This document shows positions 1-6,936 of a DNA stretch of 16,881 nucleotides, one piece after another. This DNA is from CAKSQF01 sp051867915 (GTDB taxonomy: Bacteria > Bacillota > Clostridia > Oscillospirales > CAG-272): the NCBI GenBank assembly GCA_051867915.1, contig JBJDZJ010000068.1, forward strand, positions 1-16,881, in the 5' to 3' direction. The notes below the pieces were generated by a model. That model was given only the letters and a program-made list of their open reading frames with translations, was not told where the DNA came from and did not search any database. The position numbers and the translations under genes were made by a program. The first letter of the stretch is position 1; each line of letters opens with the position of its first letter.

Positions 1-104
1 CGATACTCGCTGTTTTTTCGCTTTTTTGGTCTCACATCATTGACAAATATACAATGGACGGAAAATTTTTTTGCACTTTTTTCGGTCCGACCGGACGGGG
101 AAGA

Positions 105-1106
105 TCAGCCCTCTGCCTTCTTTGCCTTGACTGCCTTGATCATGGCGGGGATGACTTCCATGACATCCCCCACGATGGCATAATCGGCAATCTTGAAAAT
201 GGGGGCGTTGGGATCGTTGTTGATGGCGACGATGGTATCCGATCCCGACATTCCGACGATGTGCTGAAGTGCGCCGGAGATGCCGCAGGCGATATACAGC
301 TTGGGAGCTACGGTTTTGCCGGTCTGTCCGACCTGATAAGCGGAAGGAATCCAGCCTGCGTCGGTAGCGGCACGGGATGCGGCGACCGATCCGCCCAGCA
401 GATCTGCAAGCTCACGGAGCATTCCGAAGTTTTCGGGCTTTTTCATGCCTCTGCCGCCGGAAACGATAATCTCGGCCTCCTCCAGATTGATCTGCTCGGT
501 GACCTCCTTCACCCGCTCCAGAATCGAAGTGCGGATCTTCTCGGGTGCGATATGGATGTCTTCACGGACGATCTCACCGGTGCGGCTGTCGTCGGGGGTC
601 CGCTTTTTGAAGGTTCCAGGACGGACGGTGGACATCTGAGGACGGTTATCCGGGCAGACGATGGTTGCCATCAGGTTGCCACCGAAGGCGGGACGGGTGG
701 ACAGCAGGTTCTTGGTTTCCTCATCCACATCCAGTCCGGTGCAGTCTGCGGTCAGTCCGGTGGACAGCTTGCACGCCACACGGGGGCCCAGATCTCTGCC
801 GTTCTTGGTGGCACCGATCAGAACCACCTCGGGCTGATACTTCCCGATCAACTGATCCATAGCGAAGGTTGCGGCATCGGAATTGTAGATCCGATACTCG
901 TCACCCTCCACAAGGATGACGCTGTCGGCGCCGTAAGCAATGGCATTCTTGGCAACAGACTCCACATTCTGTCCCAATACCACGGCAGTCAGCTGGACGC
1001 CCAGCTTGTCTGCCAGCTCTCTGCCGGGCGTCAGCAGTTCATAGCCTACACTCTTGGCAGTTCCCTCTTCTGTTTCAATGTATACCCAAAGATTCTTTGT
1101 CTGCAT
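105..1106 (-). CDS. etfA: Electron transfer flavoprotein subunit alpha
   Basis: This is the alpha subunit of the soluble flavoprotein heterodimer that carries electrons to or from acyl-CoA dehydrogenases in the cytoplasm. The 333 residues match the usual family length. The N-terminal alpha/beta domain contains VVLIGATKNGRDLGPRVA (residues 94-111). The C-terminal FAD domain has SGGRG (216-220), SRAATDAGW (244-252) and the FAD loop VGQTGKTVAPKLYIACGISG (259-278), all intact. The start at 1106 is fixed by a perfect AGGAGG placed 9 nt upstream. That Shine-Dalgarno sequence abuts the TAA of etfB, and the gap between the two genes is only 15 nt, so the genes are translationally coupled. I see no convincing terminator in the 104 bases beyond the stop codon, so the operon may continue off the left edge. 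Confidence 0.97.
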   Translation of the reverse strand: MQTKNLWVYIETEEGTAKSVGYELLTPGRELADKLGVQLTAVVLGQNVESVAKNAIAYGADSVILVEGDEYRIYNSDAATFAMDQLIGKYQPEVVLIGATKNGRDLGPRVACKLSTGLTADCTGLDVDEETKNLLSTRPAFGGNLMATIVCPDNRPQMSTVRPGTFKKRTPDDSRTGEIVREDIHIAPEKIRTSILERVKEVTEQINLEEAEIIVSGGRGMKKPENFGMLRELADLLGGSVAASRAATDAGWIPSAYQVGQTGKTVAPKLYIACGISGALQHIVGMSGSDTIVAINNDPNAPIFKIADYAIVGDVMEVIPAMIKAVKAKKAEG

Positions 1107-1121
1107 GGTTCAAAATCCTCC

Positions 1122-1925
1122 TTACTTCAAAATGCCGGCATCATACAGAAGATCAACAAGCTGTGTGCCTGCTTCATCGCCGGGAATACCGGAGATGGTT
1201 TTGCCGTTCTTCTGAATCTCAGCGGTATAGGTGGATTTAACCTTTGTGGGAGAACCCTTGAGTCCTCTTCTGTTCTCGTCCACAATAACCTCTTCGGAGG
1301 TAAGGGTGGGAATGACGGCTTTTCTGGCCGCCATCTTGCTCTTGATGGAGGGATAGCGAGGCTCATAGGGAGTCTTTTCAACGGTGACGACGGCGGGAAG
1401 CTTTGCGGTTACGATGTCATAACCCTCGTCGCTCTCTCTTCTGACCTTGATGGTATCGCCGTCCAGCTCCGACTCATAGGCATAGGTAATCAGCGCACGG
1501 TCCAGATGCTCGGCAATTTCGGGACCAACCTGACCGGTGTCCCCGTCGATGGCCTGCTTTCCGCAGAAAATCAGATCAAAGGGTGCGCCGTTTCTTTCCT
1601 CCAACAGTTTGATCGCCGTAGAGATGATGCAGCTGGTGGCAAGGGTGTCCGAACCGCCGAATACACGGTCGCTGATCAGATAGGCGTCGTCCGCGCCTAC
1701 CGAGATGCACTCCTTCAGAGCGTCCTTCGCCATTTCGGGACCCATGGAAAGAGCCGTGATTCTGCCGCCCACCTTATCCTTGATGCGGGCAGCCATTTCC
1801 AGCGCATAACCGTCGTAGGGGTTGACGATGGAGGGGACGCCGGTGCGGATCAGGGTGTGCTTCACCGGGTCAATCTTAATGGAAGTGGTATCGGGTACCT
1901 GCTTCACACAAACGAGAATATTCAT
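1122..1925 (-). CDS. etfB: Electron transfer flavoprotein subunit beta
   Basis: This is the beta subunit of the electron transfer flavoprotein (267 aa, normal length). CVKQVPD (residues 6-12) and VNPYDGYALEMA (34-45) form the nucleotide pocket. SVGADDAYLISDRVFGGSDT (75-94) and the family signature CGKQAIDGDTGQVGPE (121-136) are intact. In bifurcating Etf proteins the beta subunit holds a second FAD and binds NADH. The VGAD...DR.FGGSDT.ATS stretch resembles that group more than the housekeeping AMP-binding group; this is my reading from memory of alignments. The gene lies 57 nt after the acyl-CoA dehydrogenase with no terminator between them, which supports one transcript. The Shine-Dalgarno is modest (AAAGG about 12 nt from the ATG); the start is set by the canonical MNILVCVKQ N-terminus. 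Confidence 0.97.
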   Translation of the reverse strand: MNILVCVKQVPDTTSIKIDPVKHTLIRTGVPSIVNPYDGYALEMAARIKDKVGGRITALSMGPEMAKDALKECISVGADDAYLISDRVFGGSDTLATSCIISTAIKLLEERNGAPFDLIFCGKQAIDGDTGQVGPEIAEHLDRALITYAYESELDGDTIKVRRESDEGYDIVTAKLPAVVTVEKTPYEPRYPSIKSKMAARKAVIPTLTSEEVIVDENRRGLKGSPTKVKSTYTAEIQKNGKTISGIPGDEAGTQLVDLLYDAGILK

Positions 1926-1982
1926 ATTTCGGTCATACCTTTCTAATGATTAAGGGATCTCCCTCGCAGTCTTCATCTATAA

Positions 1983-3125
1983 TCAGTATTTCTTCAGCAG
2001 ACAGCCTGCAATGACGCCTCTCTGAATCTGGTTGGTACCTTCATAGATCTGCAGAATCTTTGCATCCCGAACCAGCTTCTCCAGAGGATACTCCTTCATG
2101 TATCCGTAGCCGCCCAGAACCTGAAGTCCGTCGATGGCGCACTTCATAGCGGTATCCGATCCCTTGGTCTTTGCAATGGCGGACTCCATCTTGTAGGGCT
2201 GACCTGCGTCGATCAGTTCGCCTGCATGGAGGTATGCCTGTCTTGCGCACTCAATCTCGATGGCCATATCGGCAAGAATATGCTGAACGGCCTGGAAATT
2301 GGCAACGGGCTGACCGAACTGGACTCTCTGCTTTGCATACTTGGTGGCCTCTTCCAGGGCTCTCTGAGCGATGCCCACGCCGAATGCGCCTACACCTGCA
2401 CGGGAATGATCCAGGGTTTCCATGATGATCTTGAAACCGCGGTTGAGCTTGCCCAGCAGATGATCCTTGGGAACACGGACATGATCGAAGATGACCTCGG
2501 TGGTGTTGGACAGACGCATACCCATCTTGTCCTCTTCCTTGCCGATGGAAACGCCCTCACGGTCCCGCTCTACAATGAAGGCGGACAGTCCCAGAACTCC
2601 GCGCTTGGGATCGGTGACAGCCAGTACGGTATAAATACCCGCAATGCCGCCGTTGGAGATGAAGCACTTGGTGCCGTTGAGAATGAAATCGTCGCCGTCG
2701 GCAACCGCAGTGGTCTGCACGCCGCTTGCGTCGGAGCCTGCATTGGGCTCGGTCAGGCAGAATGCCGCATATTTCTTCTCGGTCAGAGTGTCAAACCACA
2801 GCTTCTTCTGCTCATCGGTTCCCGCAATCAGAACGGGATAGGTGGCAAGACAGTTGCCAAACAGCGTGGTGGCAATGCCCAGATCGCCTCTGGCGATCTC
2901 CTCGGAAAGGGTCAGAAATGCCACATTGGAAAGCCCTGCTCCGCCGTACTCCTCGGGCTGGCAGAGACAGCCAAGACCCATCTCGTCAATGGCAATGTCC
3001 AGAATAGGGGTGGCAAACTCGTTTCTCTTTTCGTAACCGGGCGCATTGGGGATAATTTCGTTGTCAACAAACTCCCGCACCATGTCCCTCAGTTCCAGGG
3101 TTTCTTCATCCAGAATCATGTTCAT
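1983..3125 (-). CDS. Acyl-CoA dehydrogenase (short-chain, butyryl-CoA dehydrogenase-like)
   Basis: FAD-dependent acyl-CoA dehydrogenase of 380 aa, the standard length. Signature 1, CLTEPNAGSDASG, is at residues 123-135. Signature 2 spans 335-357 and contains LGGYGYMKEYPLEKLVRDAK. The catalytic base is expected to be Glu362 in QIYEGTNQIQR. First gene of a bcd-etfB-etfA-like operon, so it probably reduces an enoyl-CoA (crotonyl-CoA being the usual clostridial substrate) while its Etf partner bifurcates electrons from NADH to ferredoxin. The substrate is inferred from context: no thiolase, crotonase or hydroxybutyryl-CoA dehydrogenase is in the window, and TLFGNCLATYPVL (87-99) differs from the classical Bcd. 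The reading frame begins MNM: AAAGGA lies only 3 nt before the first ATG but 9 nt before the second, so 3119 is an equally possible start. Confidence 0.93.
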   Translation of the reverse strand: MNMILDEETLELRDMVREFVDNEIIPNAPGYEKRNEFATPILDIAIDEMGLGCLCQPEEYGGAGLSNVAFLTLSEEIARGDLGIATTLFGNCLATYPVLIAGTDEQKKLWFDTLTEKKYAAFCLTEPNAGSDASGVQTTAVADGDDFILNGTKCFISNGGIAGIYTVLAVTDPKRGVLGLSAFIVERDREGVSIGKEEDKMGMRLSNTTEVIFDHVRVPKDHLLGKLNRGFKIIMETLDHSRAGVGAFGVGIAQRALEEATKYAKQRVQFGQPVANFQAVQHILADMAIEIECARQAYLHAGELIDAGQPYKMESAIAKTKGSDTAMKCAIDGLQVLGGYGYMKEYPLEKLVRDAKILQIYEGTNQIQRGVIAGCLLKKY

Positions 3126-3202
3126 TCATCCTTTCAATCATACAATGCCCCACCGCCGTCCGTTCCGACCGCATAATAAGGCGATTATAATTATACTTGT
3201 AT

Positions 3203-3231
3203 AGTGTAGCATAATTTTCCGGGTTTGTCAA
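3203..3231 (-). promoter_or_regulatory. Sigma-A promoter of the acyl-CoA dehydrogenase/etfBA operon
   Basis: Read on the minus strand, a perfect -35 TTGACA (3226-3231) is followed by a 17-bp spacer and -10 TACACT (3203-3208). A TGC directly before the -10 makes it an extended -10 element. It lies about 78 bp upstream of the first ATG. No other gene could use it. Confidence 0.8.
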
Positions 3232-3300
3232 GAGGAAGGGATAAGTGTTCATAGATTATTAACAGGATTTTCTTTGAATGTCTCTACCGAACAAAGAACA

Positions 3301-3326
3301 TCCGCAGACCGTATTCGGTCTGCGGA
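3301..3326 (-). terminator. Intrinsic terminator of the cell-wall hydrolase gene
   Basis: A perfect 11-bp stem, TCCGCAGACCG paired with CGGTCTGCGGA around a 4-nt loop, begins 8 nt past the stop codon of the 3335-4234 gene. On the minus strand it is followed by a T-rich but interrupted tail (TGTTCTTTGTT). It insulates the downstream acyl-CoA dehydrogenase promoter. Confidence 0.85.
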
Positions 3327-3334
3327 CAGGCAGG

Positions 3335-4234
3335 TTAAGATTTTTTCCAGAAATAGCGGTGATCCTTATATTCCACCACAAGTTCCTGAGTTTCATGGAA
3401 ACCGTCGTAATTGATCCCGTTGCGGGAATAGTAGAAATAAAGCATGGGGTGCTTGACGGCGTAACCGCCTTCATCAAAAATGTACGCAACGGCCTTGACG
3501 ACATCCTCACAGGGCTCCCGGTCGATTCGTCCGGAATATTTCAACGCCTTTCTGACAGCGGCGACCGTTTCGTATCCTTCGTAGGTCATGGCATCCTTGA
3601 TGCACTGCGCAACCATGGCGGCTCCGATAAAGCCCTGATCGCCGGCTTCTCCTTCCACCAGAGCCTCCAGAAGCGCCCGGTCTTCGCCGGTCACTACAAC
3701 CACCCGTTCCGTGTAATCGGGGTCGGGATTTGCAATATCGTACAGTCCTCCCTGCCCTTCGGGAACCGTTGTCACGGGAGGCGCCGATGTTGCGGGAGCG
3801 GCAGGTGTGGTCCCGGGGATGGGTGTTGTTTCGGGTGCAGGCGTCGTCTCGGGAACAGGCGTCGTCTCGGGGACGGGAGTCGTATCGGTAGCGGAAGGCG
3901 TGGTCCGGATCTCGCTGTCGGTACCGGATACCGGAATCTCCTCGGTATCGGTTCCGGCACTGCCGTATTCGCCGATGTCGATATTCTCAAAATCGTCTTC
4001 TATGCCATCGGAACCGGGATCAGGGACTGTCGGAACCGTTGCCTCAGACTCCGGGTCGGATACTACGGGAACAGATACGGCAGCATCGGTCGATGCTGTA
4101 TGGGAGGTCGTCGGTAAGGTGCGGATCGCACCGCCTTCATCCACGCTCCGCTGATAAGCAGTGCCAAAGGAGAGGAAGCAGGCGAGTGCCAGTGTAGCCC
4201 CCGACATTGCCAGGATCTTTCCTTTTAAAAACAT
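3335..4234 (-). CDS. Exported cell-wall hydrolase (SleB/CwlJ-like Hydrolase_2 domain) with Thr/Pro linker
   Basis: 299-aa protein in three parts. Residues 1-28 form a signal peptide or membrane anchor (basic start, then MSGATLALACFLSFGTA). Residues 30-175 are low-complexity and rich in Thr, Pro, Ser and acidic residues, with TTPxPE repeats at about 114-144. Residues 185-299 resemble the SleB/CwlJ hydrolase fold: LLEALVEGEAGDQGFIGAAMVAQCI contains the conserved EAG glutamate region (E195/E197), and HPMLYFYYSR and a final HRYFWKK correspond to the family's C-terminal FYNP-like and H-FY elements. Family members cleave peptidoglycan, in spore cortex or vegetative wall. The long linker suggests a surface-tethered vegetative enzyme rather than a dedicated germination lysin; that is inference. 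The start is supported by GAGG 8 nt upstream and the promoter at 4297-4325. Confidence 0.8.
   Translation of the reverse strand: MFLKGKILAMSGATLALACFLSFGTAYQRSVDEGGAIRTLPTTSHTASTDAAVSVPVVSDPESEATVPTVPDPGSDGIEDDFENIDIGEYGSAGTDTEEIPVSGTDSEIRTTPSATDTTPVPETTPVPETTPAPETTPIPGTTPAAPATSAPPVTTVPEGQGGLYDIANPDPDYTERVVVVTGEDRALLEALVEGEAGDQGFIGAAMVAQCIKDAMTYEGYETVAAVRKALKYSGRIDREPCEDVVKAVAYIFDEGGYAVKHPMLYFYYSRNGINYDGFHETQELVVEYKDHRYFWKKS
3804..3893 (-). repeat. Five tandem 18-bp units coding the TTPxPE linker
   Basis: Five imperfect 18-bp units lie head to tail inside the cell-wall hydrolase gene, the middle ones being nearly identical (GGCGTCGTCTCGGG core). They encode the Thr-Thr-Pro-x-Pro-Glu repeats at residues 114-144. 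In-frame 18-bp units allow length change by slippage without breaking the frame. Confidence 0.85.
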
Positions 4235-4296
4235 ATGTTAATCCTCATATCGTCAGATTTGATTGAATTGCATGGGTATTTTGGATAAGCCTGTGT

Positions 4297-4325
4297 ATTG
4301 TAGCATACTTTTCCAAAAAAGTCAA
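4297..4325 (-). promoter_or_regulatory. Sigma-A promoter of the cell-wall hydrolase gene
   Basis: On the minus strand, -35 TTGACT (4320-4325), a 17-bp spacer, and -10 TACAAT (4297-4302), preceded by TGC (extended -10). It leaves a leader of about 55 nt before the ATG at 4234. Confidence 0.8.
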
Positions 4326-4437
4326 GTCTTTTTCATCTTTTTCGGCGGTCTTTCTTTGGCTTTTCCGTTTTTTTGTAGATCCCGTACAATTATTTCATAT
4401 AAATTTGTTTAAATTGGACAATTTTGCAAAAAGCCGG

Positions 4438-4466
4438 TTGACAAAATAAAGGAACTGTGGTACAAT
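4438..4466 (+). promoter_or_regulatory. Sigma-A promoter of the GH76-like lipoprotein gene
   Basis: Perfect -35 TTGACA (4438-4443), 17-bp spacer, -10 TACAAT (4461-4466), with TGG just before it (extended -10). It lies 54 bp upstream of the start codon and diverges from the hydrolase promoter, with about 110 bp of AT-rich DNA between the two -35 boxes. I found no clear operator in that stretch. Confidence 0.82.
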
Positions 4467-4520
4467 AAATGAAATAAATTCATTCGTCGCTTAGAACCAA
4501 CGAAAGGAAGATTCCCATTT

Positions 4521-6020
4521 ATGAAAAACTTAACCAAACGAATAACCGCCGCTCTTCTGGCAGGTGCGACTCTCTGCTCTTTTGCAGCATGTAACACCGG
4601 CAACGATCCCGAGACAAGCTCCGAAAACAGCACGACAGCCGGCACAACCACCGAACCCGCCGATCAGATTGCCCCCCTCTACTCCGAAGAAGAGATTGCC
4701 GCCTTCCGTGAACTGGTGACCAAATACAACACCCGTGCGGAAGCCATCGCAACGGCAACCCGTAACGCCTATTTTACGACGGCAGATAACGGCGATATTA
4801 CCGTTGCCCGCTACTACACCATCACCTCCCGCCATCCCATTCCCACGGATGTTGCGTCGGTATGGCACTATACCGCCGTCATGGCAATGGTGTCGCACAT
4901 GATCGGAATCGCAGATACCGATGCAAAGAAAAAGGAATACACCGATCTGTACGCAGAACTGGTCGATTCGCTGGACTACTACAAGGGTACCGCACCGGTC
5001 ACCACCTATAAAGGCACCTCCAGAGTCACCTATTACGGCGTCAACCGGGCTTCCCGGAAAAACGGCGCCAATGTAGCAGGCGATCAGGCGGTCTACGACG
5101 ATCAGATGTGGATTATCATGGATCTGATGGACGCATACGAGTATACCGGAACAGCAGATTACCTGACCGAAGCCGCCCGTCTTGCCGACATCTGTCTGGA
5201 CGGCTGGGATGTTGGCGTGGATGCCGACGGCAACGAATACGGCGGCATTACATGGGGTCCTGCCTATGCCACGAAGCACACCTGCTCCAATGCTCCCCTG
5301 ATTGAACCCCTTGTCAGCATTTCCCTGGCTTACAGCGAACTGGGCGATACAAGTGCGGCTACCTACTATCTGAATTGGGCAATTAAGGTTTACGATTGGA
5401 CCAGTTCTCATCTGAGAAACAGTGCCGGCGTATACGGCGACCTTTTGGGAACCTCCCGTGAACTGGTGGACGACAAGTATGTCACCACTTCCCAGTCCAC
5501 AAGCATCGACCAGACGGCATACACCTACAATACCGGTGCGGTTCTGTCGGGTGCGGCAGCCCTCTATGTTGCAACCGGCGACAACTCCTATCTGAACGCC
5601 GCTGAACGGCTTGCAACGCTTGCCTACACCACCTTCCGTTCGACAAAGAGTTCCTCCGGCGAGGCATATCCCGTCGATCTTTACCCCATCAACTCTCAAA
5701 CCACCTGGTTCAATACAATCCTGCTTCAGGGCTTCATTGATGTTGCTTATGCCGAAATGGGTAAAATTCTCCTGACCGGCAGCGGATCCGTCAAGTGCCT
5801 CAAGTACATTCAGTCCATGCAGGAATCCATCGACTATGCCTTCGAGAACTACAACAACGACAACTTCCTGCCCCGTAACTATGCAACCGGTTGGGACTCA
5901 ACCAGTGATTTTGATGTGAACAAGAATGTAATGGATCAGGCATCCGCCGCACAGAATTACGCAATGCTGTCCGAATTCTATTCAACGCTTGCCGAACTCA
6001 ATCTGCAGGTCAAGAGCTGA
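4521..6020 (+). CDS. Lipoprotein, glycoside hydrolase family 76-like (putative alpha-1,6-mannanase)
   Basis: 499-aa secreted lipoprotein. The signal peptide (MKNLTKR, then hydrophobic ITAALLAGATLCSFAA) ends at a lipobox-like FAAC, with Cys24 as the lipidated residue. A Ser/Thr-rich tether (25-48) follows, then an alpha-helical catalytic region. Features recalling GH76 (alpha/alpha)6-barrel enzymes are VYDDQMWIIMDLMDAYEYTG (191-210) with the paired aspartates D193/D194 at the expected catalytic position, GWDVGVDADGNEYGGITWG (228-246), and TYNTGAVLSGAAALYVATGD (335-354). GH76 enzymes hydrolyse alpha-1,6-mannose backbones, such as those of yeast mannan. Substrate here is inference, since no sugar transporter or regulator sits alongside. 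The gene is monocistronic: its own promoter upstream, bidirectional terminator downstream. Shine-Dalgarno AAAGGAAG ends 10 nt before the ATG. Alternative: another six-hairpin glycosidase family. Confidence 0.75.
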   Translation: MKNLTKRITAALLAGATLCSFAACNTGNDPETSSENSTTAGTTTEPADQIAPLYSEEEIAAFRELVTKYNTRAEAIATATRNAYFTTADNGDITVARYYTITSRHPIPTDVASVWHYTAVMAMVSHMIGIADTDAKKKEYTDLYAELVDSLDYYKGTAPVTTYKGTSRVTYYGVNRASRKNGANVAGDQAVYDDQMWIIMDLMDAYEYTGTADYLTEAARLADICLDGWDVGVDADGNEYGGITWGPAYATKHTCSNAPLIEPLVSISLAYSELGDTSAATYYLNWAIKVYDWTSSHLRNSAGVYGDLLGTSRELVDDKYVTTSQSTSIDQTAYTYNTGAVLSGAAALYVATGDNSYLNAAERLATLAYTTFRSTKSSSGEAYPVDLYPINSQTTWFNTILLQGFIDVAYAEMGKILLTGSGSVKCLKYIQSMQESIDYAFENYNNDNFLPRNYATGWDSTSDFDVNKNVMDQASAAQNYAMLSEFYSTLAELNLQVKS

Positions 6021-6046
6021 TTCACCGACCCATCATAACGAAAGAA

Positions 6047-6085
6047 TCCCCGAATCGCCAAATGTGCGATTCGGGGAATTTTTTT
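6047..6085 (+). terminator. Bidirectional intrinsic terminator between convergent genes
   Basis: A 12-bp perfect stem (TCCCCGAATCGC at 6047-6058, GCGATTCGGGGA at 6066-6077) with a 7-nt loop is followed on the plus strand by AATTTTTTT and on the minus strand by the T-rich ATTCTTTCGTT. It can end both the lipoprotein transcript and the convergent operon ending at 6084. Its T-run overlaps the stop codon of the minus-strand gene. Confidence 0.92.
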
Positions 6086-6836
6086 ATGCCAACCGATAGA
6101 GATACATCCGTCCGCTCTTTCCGACCCGTTCCAGGACGCCGGCAGAATGGAGGACAGACAGCAGAGTGGAGCCGCGGGAGGTCGATATTCCCGCCGCCTT
6201 GGAAAATTCCCTGACCTGAAAGGGTTCGGGAAGACCGCTTGGAATCAGGGCGGAAAAACGGTCCGAATAGCCGAAGGTCACCCGATCCATAAGGGAAATC
6301 GGGATCCGTTCATATCGGGTAGAGCCTTTTTTCCGATCTTTGCTCCAACCGTCCAGCATCCGATATTCCTGAACCTCCAGAAGAAGCACCGTAAAATCCA
6401 GATTGGGATGGGCAATGAGCGGCTTTACCTTATAGAGTTCGGGGATGATGTCGTACACCCTTCCCTTTCTGGGGCTTTTGCGACGATCGGTCACCGTTCC
6501 CTCCTTTGGATCCATCCAGGACAGCCATTTGACGGCGGGAACCGGATAAACAACGGTGACAACATAGCCTTCCGACAGGAAATAGTCCAGTTTTCCCCGA
6601 AGACGGTCGAAGGAACGGGTCTGGATTTCCACGATTGCGCCGTCTTTTGCAACATCTGCCACAAAATTGCCGGTTTTGATCTCGTGATAGCGGGGATCGG
6701 GTTCCATGTACAGCTTGCAGACGGCATGAAGGGTCTTCTCACCCAGCGTTCCGATCCCGCCGCTGCACGAGGGTTCTCCCTGAACCGCAGACAGGGCGTC
6801 CAGAAAGCGTCTTTTTTCTTCGGAAAGCTCCATCAT
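6084..6836 (-). CDS. Conserved hypothetical protein: PD-(D/E)XK-nuclease-like domain plus winged-helix C-terminus
   Basis: 250-aa soluble protein with no signal peptide. I recognise it as a type common in Clostridia but without an assigned function. The first half has TLGEKTLHAV with E33, NFVADVAKDGAIVEIQT with D61, E70 and Q72, and a following helix FDRLRGKLDYFL. This spacing resembles the E...D-x8-E-x-Q core of PD-(D/E)XK nucleases, where Gln can replace Lys. The next part is rich in strands and has conserved-looking stretches RRKSPRKGRVYDIIPELY (118-135) and GWSKDRKKGSTRYERIP (163-179). Residues 205-250 look like a small winged helix (FQVREFSKAAGISTSRGSTL). The gene lies 100 nt beyond ABC exporter B on the same strand with no terminator between, so it may be the last gene of that operon. 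Start is weakly supported: AAAGG is about 14 nt away. Confidence 0.6.
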   Translation of the reverse strand: MMELSEEKRRFLDALSAVQGEPSCSGGIGTLGEKTLHAVCKLYMEPDPRYHEIKTGNFVADVAKDGAIVEIQTRSFDRLRGKLDYFLSEGYVVTVVYPVPAVKWLSWMDPKEGTVTDRRKSPRKGRVYDIIPELYKVKPLIAHPNLDFTVLLLEVQEYRMLDGWSKDRKKGSTRYERIPISLMDRVTFGYSDRFSALIPSGLPEPFQVREFSKAAGISTSRGSTLLSVLHSAGVLERVGKSGRMYLYRLA

Positions 6837-6936
6837 AGCGGTAAACCAAGCCTTTCAGATCACAAAAATCACGGAATGCAAAGGGGACTTCAAATCGGGA
6901 AGGAGATAACAAAGACAGGATTGCAAACGCCGCAGT

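Noticed and set aside
26..55. Plus-strand promoter TTGGTC...TACAAT at the left edge
   Set aside because: The spacer is 18 bp with a poor -35, and the only thing downstream on that strand is the antisense side of etfA.
60..104. Hairpin-like CGGTCCGACCGG after etfA as a terminator
   Set aside because: On the minus strand it is followed by a run of A, not T, and the stem has almost no loop. It does not fit an intrinsic terminator for etfA.
54..1946. A 630-codon open frame on the plus strand
   Set aside because: It is antisense to both etfA and etfB and spans their junction. Its protein is Gly/Asp/Leu-rich with no family motif, and the etf genes are beyond doubt. It arises from codon bias that avoids stops on the reverse strand.
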